A stretch of DNA of 8,203 nucleotides from Phycisphaerales bacterium UBA2402 (GTDB lineage: Bacteria > Planctomycetota > Phycisphaerae > Phycisphaerales > UBA1924), in NCBI GenBank assembly GCA_002343715.1, contig DDSA01000142.1, positions 1-8,203 of the forward strand, written 5' to 3'. Of this stretch, positions 1 to 7,028 are shown piece after piece (position 1 is the stretch's first letter; every line of letters begins with the position of its first letter). The notes under the pieces were generated by a model. The model saw only the letters and a program-made list of their open reading frames with translations. It was not told where the DNA came from and searched no databases. The translations under genes were made by a program, and so were the position numbers.

Positions 1-341
1 AGCGGCAGCAGCGCGCCCCAGTTCACGCCCGCGGCGAGCGGCCCGATGGCCCGGAGGCGATCGAGGTGGCGGATCGCGGCCCGCGCGTTGCGGCCCAGGT
101 CGTCCTCCTTGCGCTTCATGCGGTCGAGTTCCTCGATCACCTTGAAGGGGATGACGACGTGGTGCTCCTTGAAGACGAACATCGCGTCGGGGTTGTGAAG
201 CAGGATGTTCGTGTCGAGCACGAAATGCTTGACGGCGGTGTCCGCCTCCACCCCGGTCGGGCGGGAGGCGTCGATCTCTGCTTGCCGTGCGGTCTGGCTG
301 ATGGTCCTGTCTCCGACGTGCGAGCGGGTTCCTGCGGCCAT
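1..341 (-). CDS. PhoH-like protein, N-terminal PIN domain (partial)
   Basis: This is the first 113 codons of a gene that continues beyond the left edge. After a polar leader of about 38 residues comes a PIN-domain core: HFVLDTNILLHNPDAM (residues 39-54) carries the first catalytic-type Asp (D43), and VVIPFKVIEELDRMK (62-76) carries the next acidic pair. The following KRKEDDLGRNARAAIRHLDR stretch is typical of proteins that fuse a PIN nuclease domain to a PhoH ATPase (YlaK/PhoH2 type). Such proteins are known as RNA-acting ATPase/ribonucleases. The ATPase half would lie outside the window, so the fusion is inferred. The ATG at 341 is favoured because an in-frame TAG lies six codons upstream (357-359). 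A GTG at residue 31 is an alternative but has no visible ribosome binding site. Upstream of the ATG there is only a weak GAG-rich stretch. The gene is divergent from the AhpD-like gene at 550, with a palindrome between them. Confidence 0.85.
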   Translation of the reverse strand, partial: MAAGTRSHVGDRTISQTARQAEIDASRPTGVEADTAVKHFVLDTNILLHNPDAMFVFKEHHVVIPFKVIEELDRMKRKEDDLGRNARAAIRHLDRLRAIGPLAAGVNWGALLP

Positions 342-370
342 GCGTCGCTCACTTCTCTATCGACCCGGCC

Positions 371-386
371 GGTCAATCCGTTGACC
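371..386. promoter_or_regulatory. Candidate operator palindrome, GGTCAA-N4-TTGACC
   Basis: Two perfect 6-bp arms are separated by TCCG, inside the 208-bp divergent region between the PhoH-like gene (start 341, minus) and the AhpD-like gene (start 550, plus). The site ends 30 bp upstream of the PhoH-like ATG. Its size and two-fold symmetry suit a dimeric helix-turn-helix repressor. Each arm also reads TTGACC outward, resembling a -35 element on both strands, but I see no matching -10 element at 16-18 bp on either strand. The regulator is unknown and no regulator gene is in the window. A short RNA hairpin is possible but the stem is only 6 bp. The rest of 342-549 shows nothing else I can support. 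Confidence 0.4.
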
Positions 387-549
387 CTTTCCTATCGCCG
401 GGACGGGGTTCTCTCCTGCCTCTGTCCGGGGATGAGCATAGGGCGCGATGGGCATCGGACGCCCGGATTCCGAGTAAAACCATGCACCGAGTACATCACG
501 CGGATCTCAGCCAACTCTCTTCGCGCCGGAGCGTTCCCTACCTTTCAGC

Positions 550-996
550 ATGAGTCGTTACGATGAGTTTCAAGCCTACCGAAGCCGGATGAACTGCCGC
601 ATCCTGGGTGAAGATTCAGTACGCGCCAAGACGGGTGCCGCACGGCCCGATGGGTCCGTTGCCCCCGGCGGCACCATCGTGACAAAGCGATTCTTCCGCC
701 TCGATGGTCAGACCTACGAGGCCGGGGTGCTCCCCGCCAAGACCAAGGAACTCCTCGGGCTGGTCGCGAGCGCGGTGCTTCGCTGCGATGATTGCATCGC
801 GTATCACGTCGATCAGTGTGTCAAGGCCGGCCTGACGGATGAGGAACTCTGGGAGGCGTTTGACATCGCGCTGATCGTCGGTGGGAGCATCGTCATCCCG
901 CACCTCCGCCGCGGCATCGAGTTTCTCGACCAGGCACGCGGCGCGAATCTCGCGGCAAGTACGGCCAGCAAACCCGGCTCGGATCCAAGATGTTGA
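550..996 (+). CDS. AhpD-like / carboxymuconolactone decarboxylase family protein
   Basis: This 148-residue protein belongs to the AhpD/CMD alpha-helical fold family. Its core is KTKELLGLVASAVLRCDDC followed by IAYHV, with E67, C79, C82 and H86. The spacing E-12-C-3-C-4-H matches the catalytic set of mycobacterial AhpD, so a thiol-disulfide or peroxidase-type redox role is plausible. The conserved C-terminal stretch GGSIVIPHLRRGIEFLDQ spans residues 111-128. The substrate cannot be read from sequence; many members are annotated only by family. The start is supported by the family-typical opening MSRYDEFQAYRSRMN, although no good Shine-Dalgarno is visible just upstream. Two oddities stand out. 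Roughly residues 21-44 (Gly/Ala/Pro-rich) look like an insertion between the first helix and the KRFFRLD segment, where I expect only a few residues. There is also a 19-residue polar tail ending in Cys. The next gene is co-directional but 199 bp away. Confidence 0.85.
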   Translation: MSRYDEFQAYRSRMNCRILGEDSVRAKTGAARPDGSVAPGGTIVTKRFFRLDGQTYEAGVLPAKTKELLGLVASAVLRCDDCIAYHVDQCVKAGLTDEELWEAFDIALIVGGSIVIPHLRRGIEFLDQARGANLAASTASKPGSDPRC

Positions 997-1068
997 CCGG
1001 AGCCGACCCGTATCCGCCGACGGAACTTGCAATCTCCTGAACCGTCCAAACTGTCGATGAAGGAAGAA

Positions 1069-1096
1069 TCGATCGGTGCGCCGACGATCCGATCGA
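1069..1096. repeat. 8-bp inverted repeat, intergenic
   Basis: TCGATCGG at 1069-1076 and CCGATCGA at 1089-1096 form perfect arms around a 12-nt spacer. An alternative inner hairpin, TCGG-TGCG-CCGA (1073-1084), uses part of the left arm. The repeat lies 72 bp after the AhpD-like stop and 99 bp before the AsmA-like start. No T-run follows on the plus strand, so a classical intrinsic terminator is unlikely. An operator or an mRNA 3'-end structure is possible. Chance occurrence is also possible, because GATC/CGAT-rich words are common in this DNA. Confidence 0.3.
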
Positions 1097-1195
1097 CCAA
1101 CAATGATGGAAGCGACGCGGGCAGATGTGGCTCGCCGCCGACAGATCCAATACGGCCCTCTCCATGCTCGGGGCTAGGAAGTAGATACACACACC

Positions 1196-4100
1196 ATGTC
1201 CAGCACCAACAAGGACGAGTTCTGGGGGAAGAAGCCCGCACCATCCTCATCCGAGCCGGGGGAAGCCCAGGGCGGCGAAGGATTCTGGAAGCAATCCGAG
1301 GATGCGCACCTGAACAGGCGTGATGCCGCTGTACGAGAGGCCGCGGGGGGCGGTCCTGGTCGAAAGAAGCCTCGCTGGGGGCGACGCATCCTGATCGCAT
1401 TGCTTGTGTTGCTCGCGGGTGTAGGCGTTCTGATCGCGTTGGCGCCAACCATCGCTTCATCGCTCGCCCCGGGCATCATCGCCAGCAAGGGGAGCCAACT
1501 CACGACAGGCGCGGTGAGCGTTGATTCCACCAGTTTCGGCTGGGGTGGTCCCCAGCGCATTACCGGCCTGAAGGTCACCGACAAGGACAAAAAACTGGTC
1601 GCCTCGGTCAAGACCATCGAGGTGTCCGCGGGTTTGCTCGGGTTGGTGATGGGCAATCTCGACGTCGGCACCGTCACCGTGTCGGGGGCGGTCGCCGAGG
1701 TTGTTAAAGGACAGGACGGCAGGACCAACCTCGAAAAACTCGCACCTCCCGCGTCGGTCGCCAAGCCCGCCCCCGCCACGAAGGGCGATACGGCCGTGCT
1801 ACCCGATGGGCTGAAGGCCACTGTGGTCATTAAAAACCTCAACGCCTCTTTCACCGACGAGACAGCCAAAGGCTCCGACAACAAGCCCTTGGCCGTGGCC
1901 CTCAACAACTTCGACGCCACGGCGAAGATCGGCGCGGGCGAGAGCCTGAAACTCGAGGCCGCGGGCCAGGCGGGCCAGCCCGGCATCGTCACCGCCGCGA
2001 ACAAGACCGGCTCCATCTCGATCAACGCCACCATCGACCGCTGGACAGACAAGAAGGGAAAACTCACACTCGACAAAGCCGTGATGGATATCAAGGCCGA
2101 TGTCAAAAGCCTCCCCATCGCCCTGCTCGATGCGTTCGTCGGGAGCAAACTCCAGGGAGGCTCACTCCGCGAAGGGTTGGGTGATCTCGCCGATCTCACG
2201 ATCAGTGCCAACGGCGACCTCTCCTCCGGTGGGGCGGAGCTTGCGTTGACTTCTCCCAACGCATCGCTGACGGGCAATCTCAAACTCGCTAACAACACGA
2301 TCACCAGTGAGAATCCGATACGCATCACCTTCAAGGGGGCGGGGCTTCCCGGGCTTTCTCCCGCGGTTCGGCAGACCCTGGCGGATCAGAAAAACGGCTC
2401 GATCGAGTCTCTGCCCGACGCGACGATCACCATCGATCAACTCAAACTGCGTATCCCCAACGACAACTCACCGCCCGATTTCCGCTCCAGCGGCGCGGTC
2501 GTCACCGTGAACCTGACCGAGACGCGCGGACGAGTCGCGCTCGCCGAGGGTCAGCCGCAGCGTCCGTTCCGCATCGCGCCGCTCGCCGCGACCATCGCCG
2601 CCGCCGATCTCGCACAGCCGGTGAAGATCACCGCCTCGACCACGGCGGAGATCGATGGTCAGCCGGCGGGAACCCTCGCGGCCGACCTCAGCGCGGCGGG
2701 GTTGCTCGACGGCAAAGGGGCCTTTATCGGGGGGATCCCCGCGGATCTCAAGGGCGATGTCTCGCTGCGTGGGGTGGCGATGGCCATCGCGCAGCCCTTC
2801 GTGCAGGCGATGAATCTTGATCTGCCCAGCGACATCGGCCCCACGCTCGACGCGGGGGTGAAACTCGCGACGGTCTCGGGCGGGCCGAGCAGCGCCGCCC
2901 CGCCGTTGGACGTGGACATCACCGTGGGCAGCCAGCACTTGAACGTCAGCGGCGCGGTGCGGTACGCCAAGGACATGGTCAAGACCCGCGGCGACGGCAT
3001 CACCGTGAACGCGGCACGGGCCGCGACCATGGCCGGCCGTTTCCTCGCGCCCGATGCCCGGTTCCGCATCTGGCGCAGCAAACCCGATGTCAAGGGGCTG
3101 ACCCTGCGCATCACGTCGCTCGAAGCCCCGATGCTCCCGGGCGGGCAGCCCGACATGAAGAAGCTCACGGGCGACATCGACATCAGCCTGGAGGGCGCTG
3201 CGCTCGTGCCCGTGGTGAACGGCAAGCCGGAAACTTCGAAGTCGCTCGTCGCCGAATCGCTGAACATCAAGGCGCTGCTGACCCCCGGCGGGGGGCTCAA
3301 GTCGAACATCATGGGAAAGATGTGGAGCGAGGTCGCTTTCTTCGACGTCGTGGGCAATCTGACCGCGCTCGACCTGCTCACCAACGGGAAAGACGGCGCA
3401 CCCGGCGTCGCGCTCGACATGATGAAGCCCGACGGCACGATCGAACTTCGCAACGTTCCGGTCAACGTCGCTCGCCTGGCCGGCGCCGCCCCCGCCGCGG
3501 ACGGCACGCCGCCCCTCGATTTGGTGAAACTGCTCGGCGGTGTCGCCGGCCCGACCTTTACCATCGCGGCGTCGGCCAAGGGCGCAGCGCAAGGTTCGTA
3601 CGACGTGACGGCTCAGGTGCGTTCCGATCGTGTGACGGCGGATGTCGTCGCATCGGGTTCGGCCAAGCAGCTCGACCTCAAGACATTGACCGCCGGAGCC
3701 GCGATAGCGCCGGAGACCGTACGCGGTCTGATGGAGACCTTCGCCCCGACGGTCACGGGCGTGCCTCAACTCGCCGCACCCAGCCGCCTGTTGATCAACG
3801 TTGATCCGATCTCGATCCCGTTCGGACAGGACGGGAAGGCGGACTTCACCCGAGCGGGCCGGGCATCGTTGAAGGTAGCGCTGCCCGGCAAGACCCTGGT
3901 GACCGGCCTGACCGCGACGAACGCCGACGGCACCGTGAGGGATCTGGGGCAGTTCGGACTTGAAAACTTCGAGTTGACGGCCACTGCGCCGTTGGCTGCC
4001 ATCATGGGCCCGGCACTCCCGAACGAACGCGCCATCTCCGCCAAACTCAGCGGCGCAATACTCGGCAACGGCGGTCAGACCATCGGCCTTCTCAACGGCG

Positions 4101-5782
4101 ATCTTGGTTCTGAAGTCTCCGACAAGCAACTCGCGGGTCCGCTCACCGCGAAGATCGACATCACACGCATCGATGTCGAAGCACTGGAGCGCATCATCGG
4201 CAAGAACGGAATGGTCTCCGGAGCGATCGGCTCGCCCGCGAGCGCGGCGATTCGTGCGAATGTTGTGCCGCCGGCGGGAGCACCGAGGGGCGCGGCGTTC
4301 GACTTCGCCGCGGCAACGACCAACGTCGAAGCAACCCTCGAGGCACCGAAGTTCCGCAGCGATGGACCTCTCTCCGCCAGCATGACGCCCGTGGCCGTCC
4401 GCCTCACCAAACCCAGCAGGTTTACGCTCGACGCGACGCCCGCGTGGATCAACTCGTTCCTCGCGCCGCCTCCGCCTCCAGCATCGGCGCTGCCCGTTGG
4501 TGCCAAGCCCCAGCCGCCGGCCCTGACCATCCGCGAGATTGCGCCGATCTCGCTCACGCTCGAAAGCCTCACGCTGCCACGTGCGGGGCCGCAGAACGCG
4601 GGGGGCGCGCCGCTGGAGACCGCCCTGAGCCTGCAGATCCCGCGCCTGGCCGCCATCACCGCGGACCAGACACCCCTGCAGATGTCGAACTTCGCATTCA
4701 ACGTGAAGTCCGAGCCGCCCGGGCCATCGGGCACGCCGGTCGCTTTCACCTGTGCGATCGCGGAAACCGCCGTGGGCGACAAACCCCCGGTTCCCGGCCT
4801 GTCGATCAGGGGTGTTCTTGACGGTCTGGTCGCTTCTGACGGTTCCTTCAACCCCGAGTACGCCACGCTCTCGACACAGGGCGAACTCCCGAACGTGAAC
4901 ACCGCCCTGATCGATGCCGTTTCGACCAGGGACGGCACGTTGGTCGATGCCCTGGGTCCAACGACCCAGGCGAAGTTCAACATCGAGCGATACCCCTTCA
5001 GCGGGCAACCACGCCCCGGCACGGCGCCGCCCGTTATTGATTTCCAAGCCCGGAGCCAGCGAGTCAGCGCCAGTCTCCGCGGCACCATCCGCGACAAGAT
5101 GTATATCGGCGAACAACCCCTCAAGGCGGATGTGACCGAGGTGACCCGCGAGATGAGCGCCCGCATCATCAAGATTCTGCCGCTTCTGGGCGAGTTTGAG
5201 AAGCGGCCCACCGATGCACCCGCGAAACTCGATATCACGAGTATCACCGCATCCCTCGACAACGATCTCTCCAAACTCAACGCCGACGTGGTTTTCACGC
5301 CCGGCGAGGCGTCCTTTGCCACCAGCGGTTTTTTCAACGAGGTTCTCAAGGTCGTCCAGGCTCGCGAATCAGGCCGCCTGGGGCGGCGTCTCCAGCCTTT
5401 TCACGCCACAGTGCGCAGCGGTGTGGTCACCTACCCGCGCTGGACCCTGCCGCTGGGAGAGTTCGACGTCGTCACCGAGGGCACGGTGGACCTCGTGAAT
5501 CGCCGGGTCGACGTCATCACGTACGTTCCGTTCGGTGCGCTCACGGACAACGCGGTGGGGCGGCTCAACCTCGGAGCGGGGTCCGCGGTGACGAGATTGC
5601 TGCCCGGCGCGATCACCGCGCTGACGGAGGTGCCGTTCCGGACACGCGGGCCGATGGACAACCCGACCACCGCGCTCGACCCGGAACTGCTGGCCAAAAA
5701 CGTGGTGAAGAAGGTGAACCCCGAGAACATCATCAAGGACACCCTCGGCGATCTGCTCAAGCCCAAAAACCAGCCGAAGTAA
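1196..5782 (+). CDS. Large AsmA-like inner-membrane-anchored protein
   Basis: This 1528-residue protein resembles the AsmA/TamB/YhdP superfamily, whose members are anchored in the inner membrane and extend a beta-rich groove through the periplasm; several are implicated in phospholipid transport to the outer membrane. Residues 1-60 are a charged, Gly/Pro-rich cytoplasmic tail with two Phe-Trp motifs (9-10 and 30-31). A basic patch, GRKKPRWGRR (55-64), precedes one membrane segment at about 65-86, giving an N-in topology. The rest is mostly short alternating hydrophobic strands with many Gly, Asn and Asp turns. A Pro-rich linker lies at about 1090-1109. The C-terminal part is the most family-like: GTVDLVNRRVDVITYVPFG, then PFRTRGPMDNP from residue 1480 and DPELLAKNVVKK, ending in a Lys-rich helix. 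The ATG is supported by AGGAAG at 1176-1181, though the 14-nt spacing is long. Substrate and partners are unknown. The downstream cystathionine gene is convergent and 6 bp away. Confidence 0.8.
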   Translation: MSSTNKDEFWGKKPAPSSSEPGEAQGGEGFWKQSEDAHLNRRDAAVREAAGGGPGRKKPRWGRRILIALLVLLAGVGVLIALAPTIASSLAPGIIASKGSQLTTGAVSVDSTSFGWGGPQRITGLKVTDKDKKLVASVKTIEVSAGLLGLVMGNLDVGTVTVSGAVAEVVKGQDGRTNLEKLAPPASVAKPAPATKGDTAVLPDGLKATVVIKNLNASFTDETAKGSDNKPLAVALNNFDATAKIGAGESLKLEAAGQAGQPGIVTAANKTGSISINATIDRWTDKKGKLTLDKAVMDIKADVKSLPIALLDAFVGSKLQGGSLREGLGDLADLTISANGDLSSGGAELALTSPNASLTGNLKLANNTITSENPIRITFKGAGLPGLSPAVRQTLADQKNGSIESLPDATITIDQLKLRIPNDNSPPDFRSSGAVVTVNLTETRGRVALAEGQPQRPFRIAPLAATIAAADLAQPVKITASTTAEIDGQPAGTLAADLSAAGLLDGKGAFIGGIPADLKGDVSLRGVAMAIAQPFVQAMNLDLPSDIGPTLDAGVKLATVSGGPSSAAPPLDVDITVGSQHLNVSGAVRYAKDMVKTRGDGITVNAARAATMAGRFLAPDARFRIWRSKPDVKGLTLRITSLEAPMLPGGQPDMKKLTGDIDISLEGAALVPVVNGKPETSKSLVAESLNIKALLTPGGGLKSNIMGKMWSEVAFFDVVGNLTALDLLTNGKDGAPGVALDMMKPDGTIELRNVPVNVARLAGAAPAADGTPPLDLVKLLGGVAGPTFTIAASAKGAAQGSYDVTAQVRSDRVTADVVASGSAKQLDLKTLTAGAAIAPETVRGLMETFAPTVTGVPQLAAPSRLLINVDPISIPFGQDGKADFTRAGRASLKVALPGKTLVTGLTATNADGTVRDLGQFGLENFELTATAPLAAIMGPALPNERAISAKLSGAILGNGGQTIGLLNGDLGSEVSDKQLAGPLTAKIDITRIDVEALERIIGKNGMVSGAIGSPASAAIRANVVPPAGAPRGAAFDFAAATTNVEATLEAPKFRSDGPLSASMTPVAVRLTKPSRFTLDATPAWINSFLAPPPPPASALPVGAKPQPPALTIREIAPISLTLESLTLPRAGPQNAGGAPLETALSLQIPRLAAITADQTPLQMSNFAFNVKSEPPGPSGTPVAFTCAIAETAVGDKPPVPGLSIRGVLDGLVASDGSFNPEYATLSTQGELPNVNTALIDAVSTRDGTLVDALGPTTQAKFNIERYPFSGQPRPGTAPPVIDFQARSQRVSASLRGTIRDKMYIGEQPLKADVTEVTREMSARIIKILPLLGEFEKRPTDAPAKLDITSITASLDNDLSKLNADVVFTPGEASFATSGFFNEVLKVVQARESGRLGRRLQPFHATVRSGVVTYPRWTLPLGEFDVVTEGTVDLVNRRVDVITYVPFGALTDNAVGRLNLGAGSAVTRLLPGAITALTEVPFRTRGPMDNPTTALDPELLAKNVVKKVNPENIIKDTLGDLLKPKNQPK

Positions 5783-5788
5783 GTCGGG

Positions 5789-7009
5789 TCAACAGGCCAG
5801 GGACTGATCAAGGTCGGACCACAAGTCTTCCACGTCCTCGATACCCACCGAGAGCCGCACCAGCCCGTCGTCGATGCCCAACTTCGCCCGGGCCTCGGCG
5901 GGGATACTGGCGTGGGTCATGATCGCGGGGTGCTCGATCAGGCTCTCGACCCCGCCGAGGCTCTCGGCCAGGGAGAAGAGCTCGACCCGCTCCAGCATCC
6001 GGCGGCTGGCGGGCAGCCCGCCCTTGATGACCACGCTGATCATGCCGCCGAAAGCCCGCATCTGCTTCTTCGCCAACGCGTGCTGCGGGTGGGATTCAAG
6101 CCCCGGGTAGATGACCTTCGCCACCGCGCTGTGGCGCGAGAGGCGACTCGCGATCTCCATCGCGTTCTCGCAGTGCCGCTGCATCCGTACGTGCAGGGTC
6201 TTGGTGCTGCGCAGCATCAAGAAGCAGTCCATCGCGCCCGGCACGGCCCCCACGGCGTTCTGTGTGAACTTGATTTTGGCCGCGAGGGTCGGGTCGCTCG
6301 TCACCATTGCACCAGCGACCAGGTCGCTGTGCCCGCCGATGTACTTGGTGCAACTGTGCATCACCACGTGGGCACCGTTCGCCAGCGGGTTCTGCAGATA
6401 GGGGCTGGCGAAGGTATTGTCCACGACGAGGATCGGCTTCACGATCGGTTCTCCCAGCGGGCCGAGCGCGGCATCTGTGCCTCCCGGGGCCGGGTCCGGC
6501 CTCGCGCCATCGACAATCGCTCTCATCGCGGCGATGTCGATGACTTTGAGCATCGGGTTGCTCGGTGTTTCGAGCCAGACCAGACGCGTCGATGGTTTCA
6601 TCGCGGCCTTGACGGCGGCAAGGTCGGTCATGTCCACCCGCGTGGTCGAGAGGCCCGTGTGGCGGAACACTTTGTCCAACTGACGGAACGTGCCTCCATA
6701 GACATCATCACTCAGGACAATGTGGTCCCCCGCTCGGAGCAGATGGAGTATGCAGTCCATCGCCGCCAGGCCGCTGGAGAAGGCGAACCCGTGCGTCCCC
6801 CCTTCGAGCGCGGCGAGGTTCGCCTCCAGCGCGGTCCGGGTGGGGTTCTTGCTGCGTGCATAGTCGTAGTCGTCCTTGACCACGCCCGGCGAGGACTGCA
6901 CGAACGTGCTGGTCATGTACACCGGCGTCATGATGGCCCCGGTGCTGGGGTCGGGGCGCTGCCCGGCGTGGATGGCGTGGGTGGCGAAGCGATAGGCGTC
7001 GTCGGACAT
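5789..7009 (-). CDS. metB: Cystathionine gamma-synthase / gamma-lyase (PLP-dependent)
   Basis: This 406-residue enzyme belongs to the Cys/Met metabolism PLP-dependent family (fold type I). Visible elements are THAIHAGQRPDPSTGAI (10-26), the phosphate-binding YAR at 50-52, FSSGLAAMD (77-85), the ring-stacking Tyr in DDVYGGTF (Y104), ETPSNP (147-152), VVDNTF with D197, the PLP-binding lysine K222 in HSCTKYIGGHSD, and ESLGGVESLIEHPAIMTHAS (349-368) with RLSVGIED (385-392). It would join or split cystathionine in cytosolic methionine/cysteine interconversion. The overall pattern resembles actinobacterial MetB, but synthase and lyase cannot be separated from sequence alone, so the symbol is tentative. 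The ATG at 7009 is chosen over an in-frame ATG at 7165 because it has GGAG 6 nt upstream and begins at the family's usual N-terminus. A ~21-residue Pro/Gly-rich insertion (about 171-191) precedes VVDNTF. A leader hairpin lies just upstream. Confidence 0.93.
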   Translation of the reverse strand: MSDDAYRFATHAIHAGQRPDPSTGAIMTPVYMTSTFVQSSPGVVKDDYDYARSKNPTRTALEANLAALEGGTHGFAFSSGLAAMDCILHLLRAGDHIVLSDDVYGGTFRQLDKVFRHTGLSTTRVDMTDLAAVKAAMKPSTRLVWLETPSNPMLKVIDIAAMRAIVDGARPDPAPGGTDAALGPLGEPIVKPILVVDNTFASPYLQNPLANGAHVVMHSCTKYIGGHSDLVAGAMVTSDPTLAAKIKFTQNAVGAVPGAMDCFLMLRSTKTLHVRMQRHCENAMEIASRLSRHSAVAKVIYPGLESHPQHALAKKQMRAFGGMISVVIKGGLPASRRMLERVELFSLAESLGGVESLIEHPAIMTHASIPAEARAKLGIDDGLVRLSVGIEDVEDLWSDLDQSLAC

Positions 7010-7015
7010 GAAGGA

Positions 7016-7019
7016 CTCC
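7016..7019 (-). promoter_or_regulatory. Ribosome binding site of the cystathionine gene
   Basis: On the minus strand GGAG lies 6 nt before the ATG at 7009. It decides the start: the longer in-frame option beginning at 7165 would add 52 residues with no family similarity. The same bases may pair with the upstream leader (7037-7041), which could limit access to the site. Confidence 0.7.
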
Positions 7020-7028
7020 GGGAGAAAA

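Noticed and set aside
381..409. TTGACC as a -35 promoter element for the AhpD-like gene
   Set aside because: The hexamer expected 16-18 bp downstream is G-rich (around 403-410) and does not resemble a -10 box; the same holds on the minus strand. The palindrome reading is better supported.
450..464. Small stem GGGC-N7-GCCC upstream of the AhpD-like gene
   Set aside because: Only four base pairs in GC-rich DNA, no T-run, and no relation to a start site; expected by chance.
66..566. Plus-strand open frame of 166 codons across the left end
   Set aside because: It is antisense to the PIN-PhoH coding sequence, whose conserved motifs lie on the minus strand, and it then runs through the divergent intergenic region.
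1174..2334. 386-codon minus-strand open frame with a hydrophobic-looking N-terminus
   Set aside because: It is the mirror of the AsmA-like coding sequence, with Ser/Pro/Ala-rich composition and no recognisable motif.
2468..5116. 882-codon open frame on the minus strand inside the AsmA-like gene
   Set aside because: It is antisense to a well-supported protein, is very rich in Arg/Gly/His, and shows no domain or membrane pattern. Long open antisense frames are expected in GC-rich DNA where stop codons are rare.
4075..5349. 424-codon minus-strand open frame
   Set aside because: Same situation: antisense to the AsmA-like gene, low-complexity Ser/Arg/Ala composition, no family features.
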